The notes: generated by a model not told the origin, from the sequence alone. A stretch of 64,000 nt of DNA from Shouchella hunanensis (GCF_028735875.1 NZ_CP117834.1:3088001-3152000); one strand, 5' to 3'. Counted from the first letter of the stretch, positions 53,041 to 63,929 are shown. Numbers and translations are program-made.

Positions 53041-53613
53041 ATGCCAGAGCAAAACAAAAAAGAAGCTGAAGAAAAGCAAGAACATGGCACTGAAGAAGTA
53101 GTAGAAGAACATCATTCTGATGAACAAATGGATGAACAGAGTGATGTTCAAGAAGAACAAGAAGCTGAAGTTGTTCATCCTCTTGAAGTAGAATTAAAAG
53201 AAGCAAATGATCGACTCGCTCGAACGAAAGCTGATTATGACAACTTCAGAAGAAGAACAAAAGAAGAGCGTGAAGCTCAGCTTAAATATAAATCACAAGG
53301 GTTAATTGAGAGTCTATTACCAGCTCTTGATAACTTTGAGCGTGCCCTTGCTGTAGAGCCGCAAAGTGATGAAGCAAAACAACTTCTTCAAGGAATGGAA
53401 ATGGTATACCGTCAAATTGAAGAAGCGCTGCAAAATGAAGGTGTAACGGTCATTCCAACAGAGGGAGAAACATTTGATCCTCATTTGCACCAAGCAGTGA
53501 TGCAAGTGGAAGAAGAGGGTTACGAAAGTAATCAAATTGTTGCTGAGCTACAAAAAGGATATCAATTAAAAGATCGTGTCATTCGCCATTCAATGGTTAA
53601 AGTGAATTCATAG
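53041..53613 (+). CDS. grpE: Nucleotide exchange factor GrpE
   Basis: ATG 53041 behind AGGAGGTGA gives 190 residues. The N-terminal ~45 residues are very acidic ([20 protein letters not shown]). Then come the coiled coil ([20 protein letters not shown]) and the beta domain ([39 protein letters not shown]). It drives ADP release from DnaK and acts as a thermosensor. Confidence 0.96.
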   Translation: MPEQNKKEAEEKQEHGTEEVVEEHHSDEQMDEQSDVQEEQEAEVVHPLEVELKEANDRLARTKADYDNFRRRTKEEREAQLKYKSQGLIESLLPALDNFERALAVEPQSDEAKQLLQGMEMVYRQIEEALQNEGVTVIPTEGETFDPHLHQAVMQVEEEGYESNQIVAELQKGYQLKDRVIRHSMVKVNS

Positions 53614-53632
53614 GCTTAGGAGGAAAAGAGTT

Positions 53633-55468
53633 ATGAGTAAAATTATTGGAATTGACTTAGGTACAACAAACTCATGTGTAGCAGTAATGGAAGGTGGAGA
53701 AGCAACGGTTATCCCGAATCCAGAAGGTAACCGTACAACACCATCTGTTGTTGCTTTTAAAGATGGGGAGCGTCTAGTAGGGGAAGTGGCGAAACGCCAA
53801 GCGATTACAAATCCGAACACAGTGATCTCCATTAAGCGTCATATGGGTACAGATTACAAAGTGGAAGTAGAAGGTAAAAGCTACTCTCCACAAGAACTTT
53901 CTGCGATTATTTTACAAAAACTTAAATCAGATGCAGAAGCATACTTAGGTGAAAAAGTTACAAAAGCTGTTATTACGGTTCCAGCTTATTTCAACGATTC
54001 TCAGCGTCAAGCAACAAAGGATGCTGGTAAAATTGCTGGTCTAGAAGTAGATCGTATTGTCAATGAGCCAACTGCCGCAGCGCTTGCTTACGGTTTAGAA
54101 AAAGAAGAAGATCAAACGATTCTTGTTTACGACCTTGGTGGCGGTACATTTGACGTATCGATTCTTGAACTAGGCGATGGTTTCTTTGAAGTTAAAGCAA
54201 CGTCTGGTGATAATAAGCTAGGTGGAGATGATTTTGATGATGTAATCATGGATCATCTTGTAGCAGAATTCAAAAAAGAAAACGGCATTGACTTATCACA
54301 AGATAAAATGGCTATGCAACGTTTAAAAGATGCGGCAGAAAAAGCGAAAAAAGATCTTTCTGGCGTTACACAAACTCAGATTTCGTTACCGTTTATTACA
54401 GCAGACTCTACTGGTCCAAAGCATTTAGAAATGAACTTAACTCGTGCGAAGTTTGATGAGATTTCAAGTGATCTTGTAGAACGTACTCTAGCACCAACCC
54501 GCCGTGCCCTTTCTGATGCTGGTCTTTCAGCTTCTGAAATTGACAAAGTTGTTCTTGTTGGTGGCTCTACTCGTATTCCTGCTGTACAAGAAGCGATTAA
54601 ACGTTTAACAGGTAAAGACTCTCACAAAGGAGTAAATCCTGATGAAGTGGTTGCACTCGGTGCTGCGATCCAAGCAGGTGTTTTAACAGGTGATGTAAAA
54701 GACGTAGTTCTACTTGACGTTACACCATTATCTCTAGGTATTGAAACAATGGGTGGTGTATTTACGAAATTAATCGAGCGTAATACAACCATTCCTACAT
54801 CTAAATCGCAAACATTCTCAACAGCCGCTGATAACCAGCCATCTGTAGATATACATGTGCTTCAAGGTGAACGTGAAATGGCAGCAGATAATAAAACTCT
54901 TGGTCGTTTCCAGTTAAACGATATCCCGCCAGCACCACGTGGTGTTCCACAAATCGAAGTAAGCTTTGATATTGATGCGAACGGTATCGTAAACGTAAAG
55001 GCGAAAGATCTTGGTACCAACAAGGAGCAATCCATTACCATTACATCTTCATCAGGTCTATCAGATGAAGACATCGAAAAAATGGTTCAAGATGCAGAAG
55101 AAAATGCAGAAGCCGATAAGAAGCGTCGCGAGCAAGTCGAACTTCGTAATGAAGCAGACCAGCTTGTATTCTCAACTGAAAAAACATTAACGGACCTTGG
55201 CGATAATGTGGATCAAGGTGAAAAAGAAAAAGCGGAAGCTGCAAAAGATAAGTTAAAAGCAGCACTTGAAAGTGATAATGAAGAAGAAATCAAAACCGCT
55301 AAAGACGAGCTCCAAGAAATTGTAACAGCTTTAACTACGAAAATGTATGAGCAAGCAGCACAAGCGGCACAGGCACAACAAGGCGCTGAAGGCGAAAACG
55401 CTGGCCAGCAAGATGATAATGTTGTCGATGCTGAATATGAAGAAGTAAATGACGACGAAAAGAAATAA
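53633..55468 (+). CDS. dnaK: Chaperone DnaK (Hsp70)
   Basis: This 611-residue Hsp70 begins [20 protein letters not shown], with [32 protein letters not shown] and the substrate-binding domain start [19 protein letters not shown]. It ends with the acidic tail [10 protein letters not shown]. It folds and protects proteins in an ATP cycle with DnaJ and GrpE. RBS TTAGGAGGAAAAG. Confidence 0.98.
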   Translation: MSKIIGIDLGTTNSCVAVMEGGEATVIPNPEGNRTTPSVVAFKDGERLVGEVAKRQAITNPNTVISIKRHMGTDYKVEVEGKSYSPQELSAIILQKLKSDAEAYLGEKVTKAVITVPAYFNDSQRQATKDAGKIAGLEVDRIVNEPTAAALAYGLEKEEDQTILVYDLGGGTFDVSILELGDGFFEVKATSGDNKLGGDDFDDVIMDHLVAEFKKENGIDLSQDKMAMQRLKDAAEKAKKDLSGVTQTQISLPFITADSTGPKHLEMNLTRAKFDEISSDLVERTLAPTRRALSDAGLSASEIDKVVLVGGSTRIPAVQEAIKRLTGKDSHKGVNPDEVVALGAAIQAGVLTGDVKDVVLLDVTPLSLGIETMGGVFTKLIERNTTIPTSKSQTFSTAADNQPSVDIHVLQGEREMAADNKTLGRFQLNDIPPAPRGVPQIEVSFDIDANGIVNVKAKDLGTNKEQSITITSSSGLSDEDIEKMVQDAEENAEADKKRREQVELRNEADQLVFSTEKTLTDLGDNVDQGEKEKAEAAKDKLKAALESDNEEEIKTAKDELQEIVTALTTKMYEQAAQAAQAQQGAEGENAGQQDDNVVDAEYEEVNDDEKK

Positions 55469-55478
55469 GTGTCATGAG

Positions 55479-55518
55479 AAAAGTCAAAGTCAGTTTCAAG
55501 GGCTTTGACTTTTTTTTA
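55479..55518 (+). terminator. Terminator between dnaK and dnaJ
   Basis: AAAAGTCAAAG and CTTTGACTTTT form a 10-11-bp stem followed by a T run of eight. It suggests lower, or partly separate, expression of dnaJ. Confidence 0.85.
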
Positions 55519-55549
55519 AGAAGTCTTTTATGCCAGTTGCGCGAAAGAC

Positions 55550-55578
55550 TTGACTGATGATAAGATGAACGTTATGTG
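55550..55578 (+). promoter_or_regulatory. Possible internal promoter for dnaJ
   Basis: TTGACT (55550-55555), 17 bases, TATGTG (55573-55578), about 47 bp upstream of dnaJ and directly after the dnaK terminator. Confidence 0.5.
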
Positions 55579-55624
55579 AGAATAGGTAAAGCAGCGAGAA
55601 TGCTTTGTAGTCGGGAGGAAAACC

Positions 55625-56743
55625 GTGAGTAAACGAGATTTTTATGAAGTGTTAGGTGTTAGCCAAAATGCTTCTGAAGACGAAGTGAAAAAAGCATACC
55701 GAAAATTAGCTCGCCAATACCACCCTGATGTGAATAAAGAAGAGGGTGCAGAAGCGAAATTTAAAGAAGTAAAAGAAGCGTATGATACATTAAGTGATCC
55801 GCAAAAGAAAGCACACTACGATCAGTTCGGTCATACAGATCCAAACCAAGGTTTTGGTGGGGCAGGAGCTGGTGATTTTGGTGGCTTTAGCGATATTTTT
55901 GACATGTTTTTCGGAGGTCAAGGTGGCGGAAGAAGAAATCCGAATGCCCCTAGACAAGGGAATGATCTTCAATACACAATGACACTTGAATTCAAAGAAG
56001 CTGTTTTTGGGAAAGAAACAGAGATTGAAATTCCACGGGAAGAGAACTGTGAAACGTGTGACGGCTCAGGGGCAAAGCCCGGAACTAAGCCTGAAACATG
56101 CTCACACTGTAAAGGTTCTGGCCAGCTAAATGTTGAGCAAAACACACCGTTTGGTCGTGTTGTGAATCGCCGCGTTTGTAACCATTGTGAAGGTACCGGA
56201 AAGATGATTAAAGATAAATGTACCACATGCCATGGTAAAGGAAAGGTTCGGAAGCGTAAAAAAATCAACGTAAAAGTACCAGCTGGTATTGATAACGGAC
56301 AGCAGCTTCGTGTTTCTAGTCAAGGGGAAGCTGGAACAAATGGAGGTCCTGCAGGGGACTTGTATGTAGTGTTCCAAGTGAAAGAACATGAATTCTTTGA
56401 GCGTGAAGGCGAAGATATTTATTGCGAAGTTCCTCTAACGTTCCCACAAGTTGCCTTAGGCGACGAAATTGAGGTACCAACGTTAACGGGGAAAATTAAG
56501 CTGAAGATTCCAGCTGGCACTCAAACAGGAACGAACTTTAGGCTTAAAGGCAAGGGTGTACCAAATGTTCACGGTCGTGGCCAAGGAGATCAGCACGTAC
56601 AGGTACGTGTTGTCACACCAAAAACATTAAACGAAAATGAGAAAGAATTGATGAGAGAATTCGCAGGTATGAGTGGCGGTCGTCCGGAAGAGCAAAATGA
56701 CGGTTTTTTTGATAAATTGCGCCGCGCATTTAAAGGCGAGTAA
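55625..56743 (+). CDS. dnaJ: Chaperone DnaJ
   Basis: This 372-residue type I J-protein has the J domain ([24 protein letters not shown] for HPD), a Gly/Phe region, and a zinc domain with four CxxCxGxG repeats ([32 protein letters not shown]), followed by the C-terminal substrate domains. It stimulates DnaK ATPase. Start GTG 55625 follows GGGAGGA. Confidence 0.98.
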   Translation: MSKRDFYEVLGVSQNASEDEVKKAYRKLARQYHPDVNKEEGAEAKFKEVKEAYDTLSDPQKKAHYDQFGHTDPNQGFGGAGAGDFGGFSDIFDMFFGGQGGGRRNPNAPRQGNDLQYTMTLEFKEAVFGKETEIEIPREENCETCDGSGAKPGTKPETCSHCKGSGQLNVEQNTPFGRVVNRRVCNHCEGTGKMIKDKCTTCHGKGKVRKRKKINVKVPAGIDNGQQLRVSSQGEAGTNGGPAGDLYVVFQVKEHEFFEREGEDIYCEVPLTFPQVALGDEIEVPTLTGKIKLKIPAGTQTGTNFRLKGKGVPNVHGRGQGDQHVQVRVVTPKTLNENEKELMREFAGMSGGRPEEQNDGFFDKLRRAFKGE

Positions 56744-56749
56744 GAAGGT

Positions 56750-56792
56750 AGTGAAGAGAAGGGATCCTTTTCTTCACTTCTTTTACGAGTGA
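56750..56792 (+). terminator. Hairpin between dnaJ and prmA
   Basis: AGTGAAGAGAAGG and CCTTTTCTTCACT pair almost perfectly around GATC, followed by a short T run. Confidence 0.75.
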
Positions 56793-56814
56793 AAACGAAA
56801 AGGTGGACAAACTG

Positions 56815-57759
56815 ATGAAATGGGCAGAATTTCGCGTTCATACGACGCAAGAAGCGGTAGAACCCGTTTCAAACATCCTTCACGAAGAAGGCGCGGCAGG
56901 GGTTGCGATAGAAGATCCGAAAGATTTAGTAACCGAATGGAGCGTCAAGTTTGGTGAAGTTTATGAACTTTCTCCAGATGACTATCCAACAGAAGGCGTT
57001 ATGATCAAAGCGTATTTCCCGATGAATGATTCATTTAAACGTACAATTGCGGAAGTTGAAGACCGAATTAAAGGCCTTGTAGCATTTGATATTCCAATTG
57101 CACCTGGAACGACAGGGTATGTAGAAGTAAACGATGATGATTGGGCAAACGCATGGAAAAAATACTATCACCCTGTTAAAGTAACGGATCAGATTGTCAT
57201 TGTTCCTACTTGGGAAGACTATGATAAAAAAGATCATGAACTTATTATTGAACTGGACCCAGGTATGGCTTTTGGTACAGGAACTCATCCAACAACAGTA
57301 CTTTCTTTACAAGCGTTAGAGAAAACTGTACAAAAAGGTGATGCGGTCATTGACGTTGGAACTGGGTCAGGCGTGCTCGCTCTCGCTGCATGGAAATTAG
57401 GGGCAGAAACGATACATGCGTATGATTTGGATGACGTTGCTGTAACGAGTGCAAGGGAAAACTTTAAACTGAACCAAGCGGAAAGTCTGATTAACATTAA
57501 TCAAAATGACTTACTGAAAAATATTGAACCACATTCTGCTGAAATTGTTGTAGCGAATATTTTAGCAGAAGTAATTGTCACCTTCACAGATGATGCTTAT
57601 CGAGTTGTAAAGCCGGGTGGTACTTTTATTACTTCAGGCATTATTGAACGCAAAGAACAACTAGTGAAAGATGCAATTGAAGCGTCAGGCTTTGCAATTG
57701 ACTCCATTGAGCGTCAAGAAGGCTGGGTTGCAATTATCGCTAAAAAAGTCAGTGAGTGA
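56815..57759 (+). CDS. prmA: Ribosomal protein L11 methyltransferase
   Basis: ATG 56815 lies 8 bases after AAGGTGG, giving 314 residues starting MKWAEFRVHTTQEAVEPVSN as in Bacillus PrmA; the GTG at 56803 is in the RBS. SAM motif VIDVGTGSGVLALAAWKLGA and the NPPY-like VVANILAEVI are present. It trimethylates L11. Part of the dnaK operon as usual. Confidence 0.95.
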   Translation: MKWAEFRVHTTQEAVEPVSNILHEEGAAGVAIEDPKDLVTEWSVKFGEVYELSPDDYPTEGVMIKAYFPMNDSFKRTIAEVEDRIKGLVAFDIPIAPGTTGYVEVNDDDWANAWKKYYHPVKVTDQIVIVPTWEDYDKKDHELIIELDPGMAFGTGTHPTTVLSLQALEKTVQKGDAVIDVGTGSGVLALAAWKLGAETIHAYDLDDVAVTSARENFKLNQAESLININQNDLLKNIEPHSAEIVVANILAEVIVTFTDDAYRVVKPGGTFITSGIIERKEQLVKDAIEASGFAIDSIERQEGWVAIIAKKVSE

Positions 57760-57767
57760 GGTGGCGT

Positions 57768-58514
57768 ATGCAGCGTTATTTTATCGCAAATGAACAAATG
57801 AGCGACACGCAGGTAACGGTAACAGGTGAAGATGCTGCTCATATTCGGAAAGTGATGCGAATGGTGGCGGGGGATGACATTATTTGTGTAAATAAAAGTG
57901 GTCGAGCTGTTGTAGCGACGATTACAGCACTTTCTGAGGATAAAGTGGATGGAGACATTCTTTACGAAGAAAGGAAACAAACCGATTTACCTGTTAATGT
58001 TACGCTTGCCCAAGGCTTGCCAAAAGGGGACAAATTTGAATTCATTATTCAAAAAGCCACGGAATTAGGTGTTCACGCAATCATTCCTTTTATTGCAGAA
58101 CGGTCTATTGTAAAATGGGATGAGAAAAAAATGCAAAAAAAACTTGTTCGATTTGAGAAAATCGCTAAAGAGGCGGCAGAACAGTCCCATCGTTCCTCTG
58201 TGCCTACCATTTTCAGCCCTTTAAACAGACAATCGTTAGTAACTGATTTACATACATACGATCTTTGTTTAGTTTGTGATGAAGATGAGGCAAAACTAGG
58301 CCGAAAAGGCGTGTTAAAGGAGCAGCTAGAAAAAGTAGCACCTGGTATGCGCGTGTTGATCATTGTTGGTCCAGAAGGCGGGATGGCAAGACAAGAAGTG
58401 GATCAGTTAACGGAAGCAGGAGCCATTCCATGCAGCTTAGGTCCAAGAATTCTTAGAACAGAAACGGCGAGTTTATATATGCTAGCCGCACTCTCTTATC
58501 AAGTAGAATTATGA
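57768..58514 (+). CDS. rsmE: 16S rRNA (uracil1498-N3)-methyltransferase
   Basis: ATG 57768 behind GAGGTGG gives 248 residues. MQRYFIANEQMSDTQVTVTG, IQKATELGVHAIIPFIAERS, IIVGPEGGMARQEVDQLTEA and LGPRILRTETASLYML are the RsmE/SPOUT knot motifs. It methylates U1498 in the 30S subunit. It overlaps none of its neighbours but is within 10 bases of both. Confidence 0.96.
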   Translation: MQRYFIANEQMSDTQVTVTGEDAAHIRKVMRMVAGDDIICVNKSGRAVVATITALSEDKVDGDILYEERKQTDLPVNVTLAQGLPKGDKFEFIIQKATELGVHAIIPFIAERSIVKWDEKKMQKKLVRFEKIAKEAAEQSHRSSVPTIFSPLNRQSLVTDLHTYDLCLVCDEDEAKLGRKGVLKEQLEKVAPGMRVLIIVGPEGGMARQEVDQLTEAGAIPCSLGPRILRTETASLYMLAALSYQVEL

Positions 58515-58524
58515 GGTGAAAGAC

Positions 58525-59862
58525 ATGTCAACCGTTGCGTTTCATACATTAGGTTGTAAAGTGAATCATTACGAAACAGAGGCTATCTGGCAACTGTTTA
58601 AGCAAGAAGGCTATGAAAAAGTAGAGTACGAAGAAACAGCAGACGTGTACGTGATTAATACATGTACCGTAACCAATACAGGGGATAAAAAGAGTAGACA
58701 AGTCATCCGTCGTGCAATCCGAAAAAATCCAGACGCTGTTATTTGTGTCACAGGCTGTTATGCGCAGACCTCTCCTGCTGAAATAATGGCGATTCCTGGT
58801 GTGGATGTTGTCGTTGGGACACAAGATCGTCCAAAGATGCTCGGTTATATTGAACAATATAAAAAAGAACGTCAGCCGATTAACGGTGTAGGAAATATAA
58901 TGAAAACAAGGGTTTATGAGGAGTTAGACGTTCCTTCATTTACAGATCGTACAAGAGCATCTTTAAAGATTCAAGAAGGTTGTAATAACTTCTGTACATT
59001 CTGCATTATCCCGTGGGCGAGAGGGTTAATGCGTTCTCGTGACCCAGAAGAAGTTGTACGTCAAGCGACACAGCTTGTGGAAGCAGGCTACAAAGAGATC
59101 GTTTTAACAGGGATCCATACAGGTGGATACGGCGAAGATTTAAAAGATTATAGTCTTGCCCGTTTGCTAGAAGATTTAGAGACGGTTAAGGGCTTGAAGC
59201 GAATTCGCATTTCTTCAATAGAAGCGAGTCAGTTAACAGATGAAGTCATTGCTGTTATTGGGAAATCAACGAAAATTGTGCGCCACATGCATATTCCGCT
59301 TCAGTCAGGTTCTGATACAGTATTAAAGCGGATGCGTCGTAAATATACAATGACTGCTTTTGCAGAACGCATCACAAAATTAAAAGCGGTTTTACCCCGA
59401 TTAGCGATTACGTCTGATGTGATTGTTGGTTTTCCTGGTGAAACAGAAGAAGAATTTCAAGAAACCTATGATTTCATTGCGGAGCATAAATTTAGTGAAC
59501 TTCATGTGTTTCCTTATTCGATGAGAACGGGGACACCAGCTGCTCGAATGACAGATCAAGTAGAGGAAGAACTAAAAAACGAAAGAGTTCATCGTTTAAT
59601 TGAACTATCAAACCAATTAGCGAAAGAATATGCATCTTCGTTTGAAAATGAAGTCTTAGAAGTTATACCGGAGGAACGGGATAAAGAAAACCCTGAAAGT
59701 GGTCTGTTTGTCGGTTATACAGATAATTACCTGAAAGTAAAGCTTGTTTGTGATGAGTCAATGATTGGTAAAATTGTGCGAGTGAAGCTTACTGAAGCAG
59801 GTTATCCCTTTAATAAAGGCGAATTTGTACGTGTGCTAGAAGATCACGAACAACTTGTTTAA
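58525..59862 (+). CDS. mtaB: tRNA t6A37 methylthiotransferase
   Basis: ATG 58525 behind GAGGTGAAAG gives 445 residues. N-terminal UPF0004 domain (VAFHTLGCKVNHYETEAI, VINTCTVTNTGDKKSRQ, CVTGCYAQT) supplies one cluster; the radical SAM motif is CNNFCTFCIIPWARG; a C-terminal TRAM domain follows. It makes ms2t6A in ANN-decoding tRNAs. Confidence 0.96.
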   Translation: MSTVAFHTLGCKVNHYETEAIWQLFKQEGYEKVEYEETADVYVINTCTVTNTGDKKSRQVIRRAIRKNPDAVICVTGCYAQTSPAEIMAIPGVDVVVGTQDRPKMLGYIEQYKKERQPINGVGNIMKTRVYEELDVPSFTDRTRASLKIQEGCNNFCTFCIIPWARGLMRSRDPEEVVRQATQLVEAGYKEIVLTGIHTGGYGEDLKDYSLARLLEDLETVKGLKRIRISSIEASQLTDEVIAVIGKSTKIVRHMHIPLQSGSDTVLKRMRRKYTMTAFAERITKLKAVLPRLAITSDVIVGFPGETEEEFQETYDFIAEHKFSELHVFPYSMRTGTPAARMTDQVEEELKNERVHRLIELSNQLAKEYASSFENEVLEVIPEERDKENPESGLFVGYTDNYLKVKLVCDESMIGKIVRVKLTEAGYPFNKGEFVRVLEDHEQLV

Positions 59863-59887
59863 ACCAATAGAGACGAATGATCGTTTT

Positions 59888-59927
59888 AAAGATGAACCCT
59901 AAAGAACGAAACGGGTTCATCTTTTTT
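59888..59927 (+). terminator. Terminator after mtaB
   Basis: AAAGATGAACCC and GGGTTCATCTTT form a perfect 12-bp stem followed by T residues. It ends the hrcA-dnaK-mtaB operon. Confidence 0.92.
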
Positions 59928-60082
59928 ATGTACAAGTGGAGGGTATTTAATTGGATTGAACCATCTTTCCTTTTGATCTTAATGCTATTCGCTCTCCTTA
60001 TAGATGATGATAAGAAAACGGTCTTATCCATATCAAAGCAGTTCGCTTATACTAAATGTAGTAAAAAGGAGGACTGATTGGT

Positions 60083-60847
60083 ATGGGAAAAAGTTCAAAA
60101 GAACAATTCGGGGCATATGCCGAAGCGTACGTTACAAGCAACCTTCATGCAAAAGGAAAAGATTTATTCATATTGGAGCAATTAGTGAAAGAGCGTGATT
60201 ACCAATCTATAATTGATATTGCAACTGGTGGTGGCCATGTAGCGAAGAAATTGGCAGCGTATGCAAAAGACATCGTTGCAGTTGATTTAACACCAGAAAT
60301 GTTAGCAGTTGCTAAAAAGCACCTAAGTGATGCTGGAATTAATCATGTTCAATATGTAGAGGCATCTGCGGAAAATTTACCTTTTGAAGACGAACGATTT
60401 GATTTGGCGGTTAATCGCATTGCGGCTCATCACTTTATAAATGTAACGAAATTTCTAAATGAGACCTATCGTGTACTATCGAAAGAGGGGCGTTTTTTTC
60501 TTCTTGATAACGTGGCATTTGAAGATGATGTCGTTGATAACGCCTACAATGAGCTAGAAAAGAAACGCGATGGTAGCCATGTAAGAGCCTATAAGAAATC
60601 TCAATGGATTTCAATGGTAGAGCAGGCGGGATTTACGGTCAAGCATATGCATACGTTTGAGAAACCATTCCTTTTTCAAGATTGGACGGATCGAGTTCAG
60701 TTTACATCAACTCAAAAGCAAGAACTCTCTAGTTGGATGAATCAGTTACCTGCTAGTGTTAAAGATGCACTCTGTATAAAAGAAGACCACGCAGGTGTGC
60801 ATTCGTTTAAGGGTCAGTCTATTTTGCTTGAAGCGATCAAAGGATAA
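60083..60847 (+). CDS. Class I SAM-dependent methyltransferase (UbiE-like)
   Basis: This 254-residue protein has the motif I region IIDIATGGGHVAKKLAAYAK, VAVDLTPEMLAVAKKHL, ENLPFEDERFDLAVNRIAAH and an EGRFFLLDNVAF post-II strand. It resembles the YcgJ/UbiE-type small-molecule methyltransferases of Bacillus. Start ATG 60083 follows AAAAAGGAGG. The substrate is unknown; it is a separate unit between the dnaK operon and deoC. Confidence 0.85.
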   Translation: MGKSSKEQFGAYAEAYVTSNLHAKGKDLFILEQLVKERDYQSIIDIATGGGHVAKKLAAYAKDIVAVDLTPEMLAVAKKHLSDAGINHVQYVEASAENLPFEDERFDLAVNRIAAHHFINVTKFLNETYRVLSKEGRFFLLDNVAFEDDVVDNAYNELEKKRDGSHVRAYKKSQWISMVEQAGFTVKHMHTFEKPFLFQDWTDRVQFTSTQKQELSSWMNQLPASVKDALCIKEDHAGVHSFKGQSILLEAIKG

Positions 60848-60949
60848 CTTTCAACGGTATAAGGAAAGGGAAGCAGTCTTCCACTCGTGTTGCGCTCTTT
60901 TTCATGTTATGATGAACAAGAGATTACAACAGATGAAAGGATGAGTGAA

Positions 60950-61624
60950 ATGGCTGAATCAGTCGCCCACCTCATTGACCACACGCTTCTTAAAGCGGAT
61001 GCAACCAAACAACAAATTTTCCATTTATGTGAAGAGGCAAAGCAATACAAGTTTGCTTCTGTCTGTATTCAGCCTTACTGGGTCAAGACCGCAGCTCAGG
61101 TTTTAGCCGAAGAGCCAGAAGTGAAAGTGTGTACGGTCATTGGCTTCCCTCTAGGACAAAATACAGCCGCTATTAAAGCGATGGAAACAAAAGATGCTAT
61201 TGAAAACGGTGCAACAGAAGTTGACATGGTGATCAACATTGCTGCATTAAAAGATCAAGACGACGAAACCGTTCTAGCCGACATAAAAGCAGTGGTAGAC
61301 GCAGCGAAAAATAAAGCCTTGACGAAAGTTATTATCGAAACGAGCCTTCTTACAAATGAAGAAAAAGAAAGAGCTTGTCGTTTGGCTGTTCAAGCTGGCG
61401 CTGATTTCGTGAAAACGTCTACTGGTTTTTCTACAGGTGGTGCTACAGTTGAAGATATTCGTTTAATGCGCACAACAGTAGGTCCGCAAGTAGGGGTGAA
61501 AGCGTCTGGTGGTGTCAGAAGTTTAGAGGATGTACAAGCGATGGTTGAAGCAGGAGCTACTCGGATTGGCGCAAGTTCTGGCGTTGCAATTGCGAAAGGG
61601 TTAGAAAGCGAATCAACTTATTAA
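60950..61624 (+). CDS. deoC: Deoxyribose-phosphate aldolase
   Basis: ATG 60950 gives 224 residues, the usual length; an in-frame ATG three codons earlier is too close to the [69 protein letters not shown] with the Schiff-base Lys, and [16 protein letters not shown] are present. It cleaves 2-deoxyribose 5-phosphate to acetaldehyde and glyceraldehyde 3-phosphate. Confidence 0.95.
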   Translation: MAESVAHLIDHTLLKADATKQQIFHLCEEAKQYKFASVCIQPYWVKTAAQVLAEEPEVKVCTVIGFPLGQNTAAIKAMETKDAIENGATEVDMVINIAALKDQDDETVLADIKAVVDAAKNKALTKVIIETSLLTNEEKERACRLAVQAGADFVKTSTGFSTGGATVEDIRLMRTTVGPQVGVKASGGVRSLEDVQAMVEAGATRIGASSGVAIAKGLESESTY

Positions 61625-61657
61625 AAAAGCTGGGGAGTAATTTATTCCCCAGCTTTT
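61623..61657 (+). terminator. Terminator of deoC
   Basis: AAAAGCTGGGGA and TCCCCAGCTTTT form a stem across a short loop, with T residues after; it also faces the convergent reductase gene. Confidence 0.9.
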
Positions 61658-61661
61658 CTGT

Positions 61662-62591
61662 TTAAAACAAGGTGTCAATAAATCGTTTATCCTCTTCTGA
61701 CAACGTAACATTGACGCTTTTCGCATTGTCTAACAGTTGCTCGGCTCGCTTAGCACCTGGAATAATAATATCAATTTCTGGTCTAGCTAAATACCAAGCA
61801 AGCACAATATGTGCGATATCAACATGGTGCTTTGCAGCAATTGGTTTTAGTTGATTTACTTTCTCGATGTTTTGTTTGAACGTGGTTCCTTGAAAGTGTC
61901 CTTGTTGGTTTCGTAAATCACCATCCGGAAAGACGGTATCTTCTGTATACTTACCAGCTAGAAGTCCAGATACGAGTGGAAAGTAAGGAATAAAAGAAAT
62001 GGTATGCTTAAGCATATATGGGAAAAGTTCTTTTTCTGCCTCGCGATTCAATAAATTGTATTCGCCTTGATAAACATCAACGTAGCCATCTTGATTCGCC
62101 TCTTTTAATTGTTCAATCGAAAAATTTGACACCCCAATGGAACGTATTTTCCCTGCTTCTTTCATTTCTTGGAGGGCGGCAACTGCGTCTCTTTTAGGTG
62201 TATCTTTATCTGGAAAGTGAATGTAAAAAAGGTCAATGTAATCAACGTTTAAACGTTTTAGCGCATCATCGACTGACGCTTTAAGAAAGGCTGGCGAGTT
62301 ATCGAAAACGTACTCATCGCCGTTTTTTCGATGCGCGGCTTTTGTGGCAATGATAACATCTTCTCGTTTGAACTCTTGAAGGACTTCACCGATAAGCTCT
62401 TCTGAACGACCTTCACCGTAGATAAAAGCAGTATCAATAAAATCCACTCCGTTTTTAATCCCATCGCGAACTAATGCCTTTCCTTTCGCTTCGTCAAGAT
62501 TAGGATATAAGTTATGCCCACCAACTGCATTGGCGCCTAATCCGATTGGAAACACATGGATACCTGAATGCCCTAATTCTTTTTTACGCAC
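61662..62591 (-). CDS. Aldo/keto reductase
   Basis: This 309-residue TIM-barrel protein has [20 protein letters not shown] (catalytic Asp and Tyr), [11 protein letters not shown] (Lys), [11 protein letters not shown] (His), [14 protein letters not shown] and [13 protein letters not shown]. It reduces aldehydes or ketones with NADPH. The specific substrate is not evident. RBS AGGAGGAGATAG precedes ATG 62591. Confidence 0.93.
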   Translation of the reverse strand: MRKKELGHSGIHVFPIGLGANAVGGHNLYPNLDEAKGKALVRDGIKNGVDFIDTAFIYGEGRSEELIGEVLQEFKREDVIIATKAAHRKNGDEYVFDNSPAFLKASVDDALKRLNVDYIDLFYIHFPDKDTPKRDAVAALQEMKEAGKIRSIGVSNFSIEQLKEANQDGYVDVYQGEYNLLNREAEKELFPYMLKHTISFIPYFPLVSGLLAGKYTEDTVFPDGDLRNQQGHFQGTTFKQNIEKVNQLKPIAAKHHVDIAHIVLAWYLARPEIDIIIPGAKRAEQLLDNAKSVNVTLSEEDKRFIDTLF

Positions 62592-62633
62592 TTCTATCTC
62601 CTCCTAAAAGCTGTAATTGAGTACAATTTTATT

Positions 62634-63572
62634 TTAAAGGTCTTTATTCGATCGTGCAAAAAATTGAACGAAACGTGCGAATCGATCGACAAAAGGGAGA
62701 ACAAGCAAGGAACAAATGACATTATAGATTGTACTTGCATGAGCCAGTTGTACACTCGGACTATCACTTAACAATGAAGAAAAATGAGCCAAAAATTCGA
62801 TAAGTGGATAGAAGAGAAGAGCGCCTAATAGATTAAGCCATATATGGGCGTGAGCAACGAGGCGAGCTGTTTTCCCCGCACCAACACTGGCAATGTAAGC
62901 TGTGAAGCATGTGCCAATATTTGCGCCAAGCATGATGGCTACGCCAGATTCACTCGTCAAGCTCATTCCTTCAATAAAACTCATCGCAATGCCAATTGTT
63001 GCTGTGCTTGATTGGATAATCGTTGTAATGATAGCTCCAACAGTAATCCCGGCTACATAATGGTCGTTTGTCCACGTGAAGAAGTGTTCTGTAAGCGGTA
63101 GTGTGCGTAAGGGCTCTGCAAGACCTTCTAGTCCGTTCATAGATAAGAAAATACAACCAATTCCAAATAACACACAGCCAATGACATAAAAAGAGGTGTG
63201 TGACAAAAGCAAGCATAGAAAGCCGATAATTAGAAGTGGAACAGCCAAGTCGGTTATATTAAAAGCGATTAACTCCAATGTGAAGCACGAACCAATATTT
63301 GCACCAAGTATTACTCCAATCGAATGTTTAAATTGAATGAAACCAGCGGCAACAAGGCCCACTAATAAAACAGTCACTACCGAACTACTTTGAAAGAGCA
63401 TTGTTATAAGAATACCAACGATGAGCCCTTTTAATGGAGAATTGGTCGTTTTTATTAAGATCGATTTTACTGTTGACGTTCCGACTTGCAAAAGACCAGA
63501 TCTTAAGATGTAAATACCAAATAAAAATAAAGCAATAAAGACAATTAATAAGGAAAGAAACTCCTTAACCAT
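62634..63572 (-). CDS. yqeW: Na/Pi cotransporter family protein (YqeW-type)
   Basis: ATG 63572 lies 8 bases after GAGGTGA, giving 312 residues; upstream in-frame ATGs have poor spacing. Two inverted NptA-type repeats are seen, with QSSSVVTVLLVG and QSSTATIGIAMSF as the QSS motifs and GVILGANIGSCFT and AIMLGANIGTCFT as their partners. About eight TM helices. It is predicted to move phosphate or another anion with Na+. In B. subtilis yqeW also lies just before rpsU; here it is on the opposite strand to rpsU. Confidence 0.88.
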   Translation of the reverse strand: MVKEFLSLLIVFIALFLFGIYILRSGLLQVGTSTVKSILIKTTNSPLKGLIVGILITMLFQSSSVVTVLLVGLVAAGFIQFKHSIGVILGANIGSCFTLELIAFNITDLAVPLLIIGFLCLLLSHTSFYVIGCVLFGIGCIFLSMNGLEGLAEPLRTLPLTEHFFTWTNDHYVAGITVGAIITTIIQSSTATIGIAMSFIEGMSLTSESGVAIMLGANIGTCFTAYIASVGAGKTARLVAHAHIWLNLLGALLFYPLIEFLAHFSSLLSDSPSVQLAHASTIYNVICSLLVLPFVDRFARFVQFFARSNKDL

Positions 63573-63665
63573 GCTGAACATCACCTCGTCATTCCCACTA
63601 TATGGTCTAAAAAGAAGAAGCATGTCTTTTTTCTTTAGGTAGATATGGATATTGAGATCTTATAG

Positions 63666-63694
63666 TTGACCATAATCCTTGACTGTATTATAAT
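63666..63694 (+). promoter_or_regulatory. rpsU promoter
   Basis: TTGACC (63666-63671), 17 bases, TATAAT (63689-63694): a near-consensus sigma-A promoter about 60 bp upstream of rpsU. Confidence 0.85.
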
Positions 63695-63755
63695 TACTGC
63701 AGACGTGTCATAAGCACGTATTGAGTTTGGTTGTTTTCGGAGGGAGGGAAATAGA

Positions 63756-63929
63756 ATGGCAGAAACTCGTGTTCGCAAAAACGAATCGATTGATGCTGCA
63801 CTTCGTCGCTTTAAGAGATCGCTCTCTAAAGAAGGAACGTTAGCTGAGGTAAAAAAACGTAAACACTTCGAAAAGCCAAGTGTGAAGCGTAAAAAGAAAT
63901 CAGAAGCAGCTAGAAAACGTAAATTCTAG
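63756..63929 (+). CDS. rpsU: 30S ribosomal protein S21
   Basis: This 57-residue very basic protein reads [20 protein letters not shown], then [20 protein letters not shown] and a Lys/Arg tail. It is canonical bS21. RBS GGAGGGAGGG precedes ATG 63756. It is too short for a 60-residue ORF cutoff but certain by sequence and place before yqeY. Confidence 0.97.
   Translation: MAETRVRKNESIDAALRRFKRSLSKEGTLAEVKKRKHFEKPSVKRKKKSEAARKRKF

Noticed and set aside
59877-60077. 66-codon plus-strand frame after mtaB
   Set aside because: It spans the mtaB terminator hairpin, has no RBS, and its composition changes abruptly; treated as chance.
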